From positions 1 through 64,000 of the forward strand of contig CAYJFY010000003.1 in assembly GCA_964369755.1 (NCBI GenBank): a DNA stretch of 64,000 bases. The letters are read 5' to 3'. This document shows positions 25,378-33,805 of the stretch, one piece after another (position 1 is the first letter of the stretch; each line of letters begins with the position of its first letter). The position numbers were made by a program, and so were the translations under genes. The notes beneath the pieces were generated by a model. The model made no database searches, was not told the origin of the DNA, and saw nothing but the letters and a program-made list of their open reading frames with translations. This DNA is from CAUPWF01 sp964369755. Lineage in GTDB: Bacteria; Bacillota; Clostridia; Lachnospirales; Lachnospiraceae.

Positions 25378-25406
25378 ATTATATGATAGGTGGAAATTCT
25401 TTTCAA
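25378..25406 (-). promoter_or_regulatory. Promoter of the decarboxylase cluster
   Basis: Minus-strand TTGAAA and TATAAT are 17 bases apart, about 58 bases upstream of the first gene. It is near consensus and the only clear promoter found for the five genes. Confidence 0.75.
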
Positions 25407-25441
25407 CTGTTTTGTGTAATTTATATCAATAACCTTACAAA

Positions 25442-26638
25442 TTATTTACTTTCCTTGTGAAAAAGAGTGAATAATCTCTTGTATAGCTCAAACCACATAT
25501 CGGTTTCCTCTATATTTTCCGTGGTGTATATCCCATCCACCTTCCAAATTTCACCATCTACTAAATAGCGCGCTGTCCCAACCAATGTATCCTCTTCTAC
25601 TGGGGCTTTTATCACCCCAGGATATTCCAATAGAATTTCCACTTTCTCATCTTTTCTTTTTAAGAGATTGATGGTTTCTCCTGTTTCTACCTTGAGCAAA
25701 GTTTCATCTCTATTTTCTAAGTTTTTTCCATTCACATATGTAATTTGCTTCCACTGATCATCTCCAGACACCGTTCTTAATTCATAATTTTTATAATTTG
25801 TCTTCCCGTAACCAAATAACTCCATGCAATCTTCCCACTTATAATTCTTGTTATATGGCCACCCAGCACCTAGAAGTGCCACAATAAACGTCCGTCCTTC
25901 GCTTTCAATCGCACCCACATAACAATAACCTGCATCATTGGTAAATCCTGTTTTTCCTGTTACCGCCTCTGAAGTCATATCCAATAAGGAATTATGGTTA
26001 TTTACAGAAAAACTCCTTAATCCATCTTCATTATGAAATGTGTGATTTTTTGTTTGAGTAATTCGAAGAAACTCATCTGCTTTTGGGGATTGATTCATAC
26101 AATACATCAGGATTCGAGCCAAATCTTCTGCTGTAGTATGATGAAACCCTTGTTCGTCTGATGCATCGAGTCCATTTGGCGTAATGAAATAAGAATCTTC
26201 ACATCCGATCGTGGCAGCCTTATGATTCATCAGAGATGCAAAATTCGTCACACTTCCTCCGACATGTTCTGCAATTGCAACCGCACTATCATTGTGAGAT
26301 TCTAGCATCAAAGAATATAACAAATCCTCTAACACATATCCTTCTCCCTCCTGCATACCCAAGTGTACCTTTGGTTGCGTTGTAGCATTCGCACTCACCA
26401 CAACTGTTTCATCAAGCATAGAATTTTCCAAAGCAATGATACAGGTAAGGATTTTCGTAGTACTAGCATTTGCACGTGGTTCTTCCCCTTCTTTCTCAAA
26501 TAAAATACGCCCACTCTCACCATCCATCATGACGGCAGAAAGGGCGTACAGTTGACCTACTTCTTCATTTGCATATGTTTTCTGAGGTAACATCCACATC
26601 AGTGTGAGAATTAACATGACAGAACATATTGTTTTCAT
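25442..26638 (-). CDS. D-alanyl-D-alanine carboxypeptidase (secreted, first copy)
   Basis: A penicillin-binding protein of the S11 peptidase family that trims the terminal D-alanine from peptidoglycan stem peptides. A signal peptide covers about residues 1-23 (ending KTYA). The active-site triad motifs are S59-T-T-K62, SHN and KTG in VTGKTGFT. At 398 residues it matches DacF/DacB-type enzymes, and the last 30 residues (WFELYKRLFTLF) can form a membrane-binding amphipathic helix. It follows scpB on the same strand, a pairing common in Clostridia. Confidence 0.9.
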   Translation of the reverse strand: MKTICSVMLILTLMWMLPQKTYANEEVGQLYALSAVMMDGESGRILFEKEGEEPRANASTTKILTCIIALENSMLDETVVVSANATTQPKVHLGMQEGEGYVLEDLLYSLMLESHNDSAVAIAEHVGGSVTNFASLMNHKAATIGCEDSYFITPNGLDASDEQGFHHTTAEDLARILMYCMNQSPKADEFLRITQTKNHTFHNEDGLRSFSVNNHNSLLDMTSEAVTGKTGFTNDAGYCYVGAIESEGRTFIVALLGAGWPYNKNYKWEDCMELFGYGKTNYKNYELRTVSGDDQWKQITYVNGKNLENRDETLLKVETGETINLLKRKDEKVEILLEYPGVIKAPVEEDTLVGTARYLVDGEIWKVDGIYTTENIEETDMWFELYKRLFTLFHKESK

Positions 26639-26668
26639 ATAAAATTTTCTTTCTATTCGAATTTAGAA

Positions 26669-27238
26669 TTATACATTTAGCTTTAATTGAATCTCTTCTT
26701 GTGCCTCTGACTTTAGTTCTTCAATCTGCGCCGTATCGATATATGGCAATTGCTCTAGTGATTGAACTGAGAATCTTCTTAGAAATTCTTCTGTCGTAGC
26801 AAATAGATGCGGGCGTCCAGGCGCATTCAACCGTCCAACTTCCTCGACCAACCCATATTCGATCAGTCGATTTACAGAATGATCGGATTTTACCCCACGG
26901 ATATTTTCGATTTCAATTTTGGTGATTGGTTGTTTGTAAGCAATGATGGACAAAGTCTCTAACATTACTTCTGTCAGGACTAATTTTCGTGGTTGTTTTG
27001 CAATACGAATCAAGTATTCATAATACTCGTTTTTCGTACACATCTGATAAGAACCATTCAGTTCAATGATTTGCATACCGTACTCTTCGCTAGAGTAGCG
27101 CGATTTCATGTTCGCAATAATCTTTGCCGTCGTCTTCTCATCTTGCTCGATTGCTGCCGCTATTTTACTAAGCTCTACTGATTCTCCCATAGTAAAAAGA
27201 ATCGCTTCTATAATCCCTTCTATTTTACTCACTTTCAC
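26669..27238 (-). CDS. scpB: Segregation and condensation protein B
   Basis: ScpB is the winged-helix partner that, with ScpA, joins SMC in the condensin complex. The 189-residue protein shows the family sequence EAILFTMGE, then LSIIAYKQPITKIEIENIRGVKSD and LVEEVGRLNAPGRPHLFATT. SMC itself is encoded at the left edge of the window, in a separate locus. scpA lies 22 bases upstream. Confidence 0.96.
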   Translation of the reverse strand: MKVSKIEGIIEAILFTMGESVELSKIAAAIEQDEKTTAKIIANMKSRYSSEEYGMQIIELNGSYQMCTKNEYYEYLIRIAKQPRKLVLTEVMLETLSIIAYKQPITKIEIENIRGVKSDHSVNRLIEYGLVEEVGRLNAPGRPHLFATTEEFLRRFSVQSLEQLPYIDTAQIEELKSEAQEEIQLKLNV

Positions 27239-27260
27239 ATCTATCTCCTTCTTCTGTCAA

Positions 27261-28004
27261 TTATGCCGCTGAATAAATATAAATATCATCAAAGAGTTCA
27301 GCTTGCTCAATAACAATCTTCCCTAACTTCATCAATTCCAAAACAGCTAGAAAGGTAACCACTACATGCATTTTACTCTCTTGTTCCATCAACAACGTAT
27401 GAAAACTGATTTTATGTTGCAGCTCCACCCTCGACATCAAGTACGTTAATTTGTCATCCAGATTCACTTCTTCCCGTTCAATCTTACCGAATTTACTCCG
27501 AACCGGATCCACCTTATCATAATTTCGACGAATCACTTGTTGAAAAATCTTATCCAACAACCCAGTTGTCACTCCGTCTAATAATTCATCCAAATCGATA
27601 GGCTCTTGATATTGACGAACCTCATCGGGTATGGTAGGTGTCTTGTAGAAGGTATATTGTCCTCCTTGCTCTAAATCTTTCAGCTCTACAGCCATACACT
27701 TATACATCTTATATTCCAACAATTGTGCAATCAACGCCTCCCGTGGATCCTCTTCTTCCTCATCATCTAGAACCTCTTTTGGCAAGAGCATCTTGCATTT
27801 GATATCTAATAAGGTTGCCGCCATCAACAAAAACTCGCTCATGACATTCATATCCTTTGTATCCATTTCGCGAATATACTCCATATACTGATCCGTAATT
27901 AACACAATCGGGATATCATAGATATCTATTTTATTTTTGTCAATCAGGTGTAACAACAGATCCAATGGACCCTCAAACACCTCCAATTTCACTGGTATTC
28001 CCAT
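27261..28004 (-). CDS. scpA: Segregation and condensation protein A
   Basis: ScpA is the kleisin that closes the SMC ring. The N-terminal PVKLEVFEGPLDLLLHLIDKNKIDIYDIPI and the C-terminal winged-helix end KIVIEQAELFDDIYIY are typical. The frame can start at a TTG at 28008-28010, but GAAGAGG lies 6 bases before the ATG at 28002-28004, giving 247 residues. It stands between a metallophosphoesterase and scpB on the same strand. Confidence 0.96.
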   Translation of the reverse strand: MGIPVKLEVFEGPLDLLLHLIDKNKIDIYDIPIVLITDQYMEYIREMDTKDMNVMSEFLLMAATLLDIKCKMLLPKEVLDDEEEEDPREALIAQLLEYKMYKCMAVELKDLEQGGQYTFYKTPTIPDEVRQYQEPIDLDELLDGVTTGLLDKIFQQVIRRNYDKVDPVRSKFGKIEREEVNLDDKLTYLMSRVELQHKISFHTLLMEQESKMHVVVTFLAVLELMKLGKIVIEQAELFDDIYIYSAA

Positions 28005-28016
28005 ATCCAACCTCTT

Positions 28017-28895
28017 CTATTTCTTCTCTCCATTCAAATGAACCACAACAACCTCAGGCTCATTGAACAACCGTACCTTGATTGTATGTTCACCTAATCC
28101 TCGGCTCACAATGATATCTGATTTGTCAAACCGATATTGTCCTCCCGCATAAGGTGGAAATAATTTTCCTTGGGGACTGATGGCACCTCCTAGAAATGGA
28201 ATTCGAACCATCCCTCCATGATAATGCCCTGACAATACCAAATCCGCCCCCCAATTAATATATGTGTTGATATGCGCCGGATTATGTGCCAATAAAATTT
28301 GATACTTTTCTCGATTTCCCTCACCGATTAACGCTTCTATTTCCGTATGTTTCAATGTTCCCTTTGGAAATTTGCGATAATATTTTTCTGGTATTTCTAC
28401 CCCAGTTATTTGGATTTTATCCTGAATCTCTGGTGAATAATATAATGATATGCTTTGATTCTCCAAAAAGATCACTCCACAATCTTTCAATTTCTTTCGA
28501 TATATTTTGTAATCATTTCCGTATTTTTCTGGATGTTCCTTCATCCGTTGTTCATGATTCCCATTTGCATAATAAACCTTACTAATCTTTGTCAATCTTC
28601 GAATAAGTTTTAATGCTACATCACAAGGTTTTTTATCGATACCTAGAACCATATCTCCACCGATGAAGATACAATCCGGTTTCTCCTTTAATATAATTTT
28701 TATAATTTTCTCATTCGATTCCCCGTAGGTCTTGTTATGTAAATCCGTAAGAAAAATAATTTTCTTATCTTTTTCTAATCTCGGTAACTTCGGAGAATTC
28801 ACACGATACTTCGTAACTTTTAGCGTGTGTCGCTCTCTTAGATTTTCTAGAAACATCACGATTGCAATCGAAATCAAACTTATCAACATCCACAT
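28017..28895 (-). CDS. Membrane-anchored metallophosphoesterase (YkuE-like)
   Basis: The protein has one N-terminal membrane helix (about residues 1-18) and a calcineurin-like phosphoesterase domain. The metal motifs are FLTDLHN (in place of the usual DxH), IGGDMV, NGNHE, LLAHNP and SGHYHGG. Relatives such as YkuE hydrolyse phosphodiesters or UDP-diacylglucosamine-type substrates; the substrate here is open. The frame can open at GTG 28910, but GGAG is 7 bases before the ATG at 28893-28895 (292 aa). It precedes scpA by 12 bases. Confidence 0.88.
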   Translation of the reverse strand: MWMLISLISIAIVMFLENLRERHTLKVTKYRVNSPKLPRLEKDKKIIFLTDLHNKTYGESNEKIIKIILKEKPDCIFIGGDMVLGIDKKPCDVALKLIRRLTKISKVYYANGNHEQRMKEHPEKYGNDYKIYRKKLKDCGVIFLENQSISLYYSPEIQDKIQITGVEIPEKYYRKFPKGTLKHTEIEALIGEGNREKYQILLAHNPAHINTYINWGADLVLSGHYHGGMVRIPFLGGAISPQGKLFPPYAGGQYRFDKSDIIVSRGLGEHTIKVRLFNEPEVVVVHLNGEKK

Positions 28896-28943
28896 AGTAC
28901 TTCTCCACACCTTTATGATCTTACATCTATATCGCCTATCTCA

Positions 28944-30104
28944 TCATAAGCAAAACTCTTTGAATATATGATGAAAAGCGAAAGAAAATGACATTTCATC
29001 TACAGAATCCATTGCCACTACATCAACTTTTCCTAGTTCTTCGCTTCCAATTTTATATCGGATTTCCCCAATTTTATCACCCTCTAAAATTGGCGCTTTC
29101 AAATCATCGAACAGCATAAGTTCCTTTGTAACCTTCGATAAATCATTACCATTTATATCAATATACGCAAACGGTTCAGCACTCTGACCTGTTATTGTAT
29201 CTTTTGTTCCATTTATCACAGGTATCTCCTCATAGATATTCTCTCCTTGATCTGAATACTTCTGAGAAACACCAAATCCATAATCCAATAAACTGATTGC
29301 ATCCTTGGTTCTATCATTGCCACTTGGAGCAGCCATAATAACCGCAATCATATCAATACCGCCATTGCTTGCTGTAGCAGATAAACAGTATTTCGCTAAA
29401 CTCGTCGATCCCGTCTTCAAGCCCGTTGCATAGGCATATTGTTTTATCAATTTGTTTGTATTACTTAAGCCAAATACTGAACTTCCCTGCGCTGTTTCAT
29501 GTACAATATCCTCCATCCATATCGTTGTATATTCATATATTTCAGGATACTTTGTAATCAGCTCTCTCGTCATAAGAGCAATGTCATAGGAAGTGGTTAA
29601 GTGACCTTCTGCATCCAACCCATTACAATTCACAAAATTCGTATCATCCATCCCAAGTTCCCTTGCACGCTCATTCATCCGAGCAACAAATTCCCCTTCG
29701 GTTCCTGCTATCATCTCTCCCATAGCCACACAAGCATCATTTGCAGAAGATATCACAATACACTTTATCATGGTATCCACTGTCTGACGTTCTCCAGGTT
29801 CCAAAAACACTTGAGAGCCTCCCATCGATGCCGCATGCTCCGAAACAACAACCTCCTCGGTTAATTCGATTTCTCCAGCTTCTAATGCTTCGAAAATCAA
29901 TAACAATGTCATAACCTTTGTTACACTTGCAGGTGGTAATTTCTCATTTGAATTTTTTTCATAAATCACCTGTCCCGTAGATGCTTCCATCAAAACTACA
30001 GAAGGAGCACTTACTTCAGGCGCCTGCGCGCTTACCATAATAGGATTTATGATAATGACGGCTGTAAGAATGCACGATAATACGAATGCTATTTTTTTCT
30101 TCAT
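28944..30104 (-). CDS. dacF: D-alanyl-D-alanine carboxypeptidase (DacF-like, second copy)
   Basis: A secreted S11-family penicillin-binding protein, with signal peptide residues 1-26 (ending VSAQA). Active-site motifs are S60-V-T-K63, SAN in SSANDACVA and KTG in LKTGSTS. The frame extends upstream to 30239 but has no family homology there; GGAG lies 5 bases before the ATG at 30102-30104, giving 386 residues. It appears to be the first gene of a run with the metallophosphoesterase, scpA, scpB and the other carboxypeptidase. Its symbol follows the Bacillus sporulation homologue and is tentative. Confidence 0.88.
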   Translation of the reverse strand: MKKKIAFVLSCILTAVIIINPIMVSAQAPEVSAPSVVLMEASTGQVIYEKNSNEKLPPASVTKVMTLLLIFEALEAGEIELTEEVVVSEHAASMGGSQVFLEPGERQTVDTMIKCIVISSANDACVAMGEMIAGTEGEFVARMNERARELGMDDTNFVNCNGLDAEGHLTTSYDIALMTRELITKYPEIYEYTTIWMEDIVHETAQGSSVFGLSNTNKLIKQYAYATGLKTGSTSLAKYCLSATASNGGIDMIAVIMAAPSGNDRTKDAISLLDYGFGVSQKYSDQGENIYEEIPVINGTKDTITGQSAEPFAYIDINGNDLSKVTKELMLFDDLKAPILEGDKIGEIRYKIGSEELGKVDVVAMDSVDEMSFSFAFHHIFKEFCL

Positions 30105-30179
30105 GATAACTCCAACAATCATATTGTTATCTATACATATGTTGAAATTATTAAAATATGCAAAAGTTATCTTTGTACG

Positions 30180-30218
30180 TAAAATGAGGTCCGTATATAC
30201 TACTATATACGACCTCAT
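30180..30218 (-). terminator. Intrinsic terminator after rpsU
   Basis: On the minus strand ATGAGGTC/GACCTCAT and GUAUAUA/UAUAUAC pair with one bulged G and a GUAG loop (15 pairs), followed by TTTTACG. It lies 22 bases after the rpsU stop. Confidence 0.85.
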
Positions 30219-30240
30219 ATGTTTTACAAAACTCTGCACA

Positions 30241-30417
30241 TTAATTATATTTACGTTTTCTAGCAGCTTCCGATTTTTTCTTGCGTTTTACGCTCGGCTT
30301 TTCGTAATGTTCTCTTTTACGAATCTCTTGTTGAATACCGGCTTTAGCGCAGTTTCTTTTGAATCTGCGTAAAGCGCTATCTAACGTTTCGTTCTCTTTT
30401 ACGATTACATTTGACAT
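30241..30417 (-). CDS. rpsU: 30S ribosomal protein S21
   Basis: A 58-residue basic protein of the small subunit, located near the platform and involved in initiation. It reads MSNVIVKENETLDSALRRFK and ends in a lysine/arginine-rich helix KRKKKSEAARKRKYN. Length and sequence are typical of Clostridia. The promoter at 30497-30524 and the terminator at 30180-30218 make it a single-gene transcript. Confidence 0.97.
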   Translation of the reverse strand: MSNVIVKENETLDSALRRFKRNCAKAGIQQEIRKREHYEKPSVKRKKKSEAARKRKYN

Positions 30418-30496
30418 AGACTCACACCTAACCTCCCCTCCAGCCCTATATTGTGCATGATACGACTGTTCGGGTATTTTTTTTGCACTACGTATG

Positions 30497-30524
30497 ATTA
30501 TAACACATAATTATAATTCGTCAA
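30497..30524 (-). promoter_or_regulatory. Promoter of rpsU
   Basis: Minus-strand TTGACG and TATAAT are 16 bases apart, about 80 bases before rpsU and just after the glgA stop. It is close to consensus. Confidence 0.75.
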
Positions 30525-30533
30525 TACCCATTT

Positions 30534-31970
30534 TTAAATTATCTCATATATTTCTTCATATTGTAACGCTGATTGCGTCCAAGAGAAGTCTTTTTGCATT
30601 GCTCTATCAACAATTTTATTCCAATCACGCTTGCTATCATAGTAAATATGTTCCGCGTAACGAATGGTTTGCATCATTTCATGAGCATTGTAATTTGTGA
30701 AACTAAACCCTGTTCCGGTTTTTTCATATTCATTATATGGTTCCACTGTATCCCTCAATCCGCCTGTCTCACGAACAATCGGTATGGTTCCATATCGTAA
30801 ACTCATCAATTGGCTCAGCCCGCATGGCTCAAATAGTGACGGCATAATAAATGCATCACAAGATGCATAAATCTTACGTGCACGATCCTCTGAGTAAAAA
30901 ATATTCGCTGAAACTTTATTCGGATATTTCTGTGCAAAATCCCGAAACATTTCTTCATATTTTTCATCACCCGTGCCCAATACAACAATTTGGATTGAAT
31001 CCTGACATAATTCATCCATCACACATTCAATTAGATCAAAACCTTTTTGATCCGTTAATCTCGAAACAATTCCTAGCATCATAATCTGTTTATTTACTTC
31101 TAAGCCCAACTCTTTTTGCAATGCTTCTTTGTTCTTGAACTTGTATTTTCTGAATGTTGATATCGTAAATCGTTTTGTAATGAGATCATCTGATGCCGGA
31201 TCATATTCTGCATAGTCTATTCCATTTACAATTCCTCTGAGCGAATTTCTACGCGCAAACATCAAACCATCTAAGCCTTCACCATAAAACTGGCTTTTAA
31301 TCTCCTCTGCATATGAATTACTCACTGTCGTAATCACATCAGAATATACGATTCCGCCTTTCAAATAATTCGCATCATCTTTTACACCCAGTTTATCAAT
31401 GGTAAAATAATAATCTGGCAATCCTGTAATATCTTTGATACGTTTTATGTCCCATACTCCCTGGAATTTTAAATTATGTATGGTCATCACAGTTCGAATA
31501 TTGGAATAATAATGATCCCAATAGCGATAGTTATCTAAAAATACCGGAACCAACCCTGTCTGCCAATCATGACAATGTATTATATCTGGTTTGTAATCGA
31601 GAATTGGCAACATCTGTACGATTGCTTTTGAAAAAAATGCAAATCGTTCCACGTCATCATAAGTATCTCCGTAAGGCTTGTCTCCGCTAAAATAATATTC
31701 ATTATCAATAAAGTAAAATGTAACTCCGTCAATTTGTGTTTCTAGTATCCCCACATACTGTCTTCTCCAACTTAATTCCATGTAAAAATGTGTTTTGTAC
31801 TCTAATTGACTCTTATATTTGTCATTCATACATGCATATTTGGGCAGTACTACTTTTACATCAAATTTATCTTTATCAAAATATTTTGGTAATGCTCCTA
31901 CAACGTCGGCTAATCCCCCTGTCTTAATAAATGGAACTGCTTCTGATGCTGTAAAAAGTATTTTTTTCAT
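30534..31970 (-). CDS. glgA: Glycogen synthase (ADP-glucose type)
   Basis: GlgA adds glucose from ADP-glucose to glycogen. The 478-residue GT5 glycosyltransferase has the ADP-glucose binding KTGGLADVVGALP at residues 16-28, THNLKFQGVW in the N-domain and the C-domain SLFEPCGLSQLMSLRYGTIPIVRETGGL. The ATG follows a GGAGG site. No other glg gene is in the window, so it is an isolated glgA located between spo0A and rpsU. Confidence 0.97.
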   Translation of the reverse strand: MKKILFTASEAVPFIKTGGLADVVGALPKYFDKDKFDVKVVLPKYACMNDKYKSQLEYKTHFYMELSWRRQYVGILETQIDGVTFYFIDNEYYFSGDKPYGDTYDDVERFAFFSKAIVQMLPILDYKPDIIHCHDWQTGLVPVFLDNYRYWDHYYSNIRTVMTIHNLKFQGVWDIKRIKDITGLPDYYFTIDKLGVKDDANYLKGGIVYSDVITTVSNSYAEEIKSQFYGEGLDGLMFARRNSLRGIVNGIDYAEYDPASDDLITKRFTISTFRKYKFKNKEALQKELGLEVNKQIMMLGIVSRLTDQKGFDLIECVMDELCQDSIQIVVLGTGDEKYEEMFRDFAQKYPNKVSANIFYSEDRARKIYASCDAFIMPSLFEPCGLSQLMSLRYGTIPIVRETGGLRDTVEPYNEYEKTGTGFSFTNYNAHEMMQTIRYAEHIYYDSKRDWNKIVDRAMQKDFSWTQSALQYEEIYEII

Positions 31971-32016
31971 ATCCGTCCTCCACTAAAGTATAACTATTAA
32001 GTACCATTTCCTGACA

Positions 32017-32045
32017 ATTATACAACATTATGTGCCGAATGGAAA
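32017..32045 (-). promoter_or_regulatory. Promoter-like sequence before glgA
   Basis: Minus-strand TTTCCA and TATAAT are 17 bases apart, about 47 bases upstream of glgA. The -10 is perfect, the -35 weak. Confidence 0.5.
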
Positions 32046-32046
32046 G

Positions 32047-32098
32047 TTTTTTCTAAACAAAAAGGGTTTTTCTAAACGAAAAGGTTTTTTTCGTTTTA
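32047..32098 (-). repeat. Imperfect direct repeat with hairpin after spo0A
   Basis: The unit TTTTTCTAAAC[A/G]AAAAGG occurs twice in tandem at about 32049-32084. The second copy pairs with the start of the trailer through AAACGAAAA/TTTTCGTTT. This may be a weak terminator for spo0A, with the repeat providing a second arm. No clear T-run follows on the minus strand. Confidence 0.35.
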
Positions 32099-32884
32099 TT
32101 TATTCATTTTATACTTTAATCTAATTGTATCAGATATCAATGCAATAAATTCAGAATTCGTCGGTTTCCCTCTTCCATTGCTCACCGTATAACCAAACAA
32201 TTCCTCTATTGTATCAATTTTCCCTCTACTCCATGCCACTTCAATCGCATGTCTAATCGCCCGTTCTACGCGGCTAGAGGTGGTTCTATTTTTCTTAGCC
32301 ACACTTGGATAAAGTACCTTGGTAATCGCATTTAAAATATCCATATCTTCCACTGACATTAAAATCGCATCCCGCAAATAATGATATCCTTTTATATGCG
32401 CTGGTATCCCAATTTCATGTAGCATCGATGTCACATGTTTTTCTAAGTCTTCCTCTTTATCTTGAAGAATAATTTTTGTAACATTGGAAGGCTTTTCGCT
32501 CGAATTCATCTGCTTAATTCCTTTTATTCTACTGATAATACTCTCCCGATTAAACGGCTTCATGATAAAATAATTTGCTCCCTTTCGAAATGCATCTTCC
32601 GTAATACTATCTTGTCCAACTGCCGTGATAACTATGAATCCTGGTAACTTATTCAACCCATGGTCTTGTTGAACATTTTCCATAACAGTCAATCCATCCA
32701 TCCTAGGCATAATCAAATCCAACAGCACCACATCTGGCTCATGTTTTTTTATGATTTGACACATTTCTTCTCCATTGCTTGCTTTCCCTACGAGATGTAA
32801 CTCCTCATCGCTATCGATAATTTCGCCTAAAATTTCTAACATTTTTTCATTATCGTCAGCAATAGCAACATTTAGCTTTTCCAT
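32096..32884 (-). CDS. spo0A: Stage 0 sporulation response regulator Spo0A
   Basis: Spo0A is the master regulator of sporulation entry. The receiver domain has acidic residues D10-D11 and the phosphoacceptor D56 in VVLLDLIMPRMDG. The C-terminal DNA-binding domain carries the highly conserved SRVERAIRHAIEVAWSRG recognition region. From the ATG at 32882-32884 (MEKLNVAIADDN) the length is 262, close to the usual. A consensus promoter lies at 32921-32949. spoIVB, its common upstream neighbour, is absent here; the next gene upstream is the TPR-like gene of the unknown operon. Confidence 0.98.
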   Translation of the reverse strand: MEKLNVAIADDNEKMLEILGEIIDSDEELHLVGKASNGEEMCQIIKKHEPDVVLLDLIMPRMDGLTVMENVQQDHGLNKLPGFIVITAVGQDSITEDAFRKGANYFIMKPFNRESIISRIKGIKQMNSSEKPSNVTKIILQDKEEDLEKHVTSMLHEIGIPAHIKGYHYLRDAILMSVEDMDILNAITKVLYPSVAKKNRTTSSRVERAIRHAIEVAWSRGKIDTIEELFGYTVSNGRGKPTNSEFIALISDTIRLKYKMNK

Positions 32885-32920
32885 AGCATCACCATTCCAC
32901 ATTCAACACACCACAAATGT

Positions 32921-32949
32921 ATTATAATGGCATAAAAGAAGTAATGCAA
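32921..32949 (-). promoter_or_regulatory. Promoter of spo0A
   Basis: Minus-strand TTGCAT and TATAAT are 17 bases apart, with the -10 about 37 bases upstream of the start codon. Three near-matches to the Spo0A box lie further upstream at 32969-33034. Confidence 0.7.
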
Positions 32950-33037
32950 TAGCAAATTTATTATATTTTTCGACTATTTATGTTTATTTTCGTTAATTGT
33001 GTCGTATTTATACACAATTCAATCTTTTGCGACATGA

Positions 33038-33805
33038 TTATTTATTCCCTTGTCGATATAACTCTTTCCATTCCTCTAATAATTGCTTCGATGGCTTGAC
33101 CTGCAAGACTTCCTCGACGGAATTCGATTCTCTTTGTAGAATATCGTCTAACTCTTCATAAACTTCACTCTTAGCAATCAGCAACTTATACTCTGTCGTG
33201 TCCAAATGTTTTTTCGCTGCATATAAGTAACATTTTACAAACATTGGGTCATTATTAATCTGGAATGCTTTGTCATACATAGTCATTGCTTCTTGATACA
33301 AGAACTGCCTTCCATAGCAAGCGCCAAGACAAGCGTATATCTTCCCATAAAACAACTCATCAACTTTGTTATTATGCTCTTTCCTAAGAATGGATGTGTA
33401 AAACAAGATTGCCAATTCTACTTCGCCATTCACCAAAAGGTTATCTGCCTTTTTCTTGACAATTTCTACCTCTTCAAGGTAGTTGAGTTTTCTCAATTCT
33501 TCTTGCAATTGATTCAACTGCATATCAGAATACATATCACTACTTCTAAGAATCGTCAAAATAAATGTTTCTACGCTACATTTTGCATGCAATGAATCAA
33601 TAATCTCACTTGAGAGCTCATCTAGCTTTAATTCTTCTGATAACCACACACATAATTGCTCATTCATAATTGTACTATCCACTAGATAAATATTCTTGCC
33701 CAAGTAATAGCACAACTCTTCAAACGTATATATTTTATGATGTATTCTAGTGATTTCATAGGGAGCAGTCGCTCTCACATTATGACACAGAATGATGTTT
33801 CCCAT
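33038..33805 (-). CDS. Hypothetical protein with TPR-like helices, third gene of the DUF5717-DUF5716 operon
   Basis: I do not recognise this 255-residue protein. Residues 1-110 have no clear motif. Residues 115-200 are helix-rich with the spacing of tetratricopeptide repeats (ELAILFYTSIL, YACLGACYG, YQEAMTMYDKAFQIN), so a protein-binding role is plausible. It has no signal peptide or membrane segment. The start ATG lies inside the end of the DUF5716-type gene, a 26-base overlap that implies translational coupling. It is the last gene of the three-gene run, ending about 90 bases before the spo0A promoter. Confidence 0.75.
   Translation of the reverse strand: MGNIILCHNVRATAPYEITRIHHKIYTFEELCYYLGKNIYLVDSTIMNEQLCVWLSEELKLDELSSEIIDSLHAKCSVETFILTILRSSDMYSDMQLNQLQEELRKLNYLEEVEIVKKKADNLLVNGEVELAILFYTSILRKEHNNKVDELFYGKIYACLGACYGRQFLYQEAMTMYDKAFQINNDPMFVKCYLYAAKKHLDTTEYKLLIAKSEVYEELDDILQRESNSVEEVLQVKPSKQLLEEWKELYRQGNK

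Noticed and set aside
28944..30239. A 45-residue N-terminal extension of the DacF-like protein
   Set aside because: It lacks a ribosome binding site and homology and overlaps the rpsU terminator; the signal peptide begins at the ATG at 30104.
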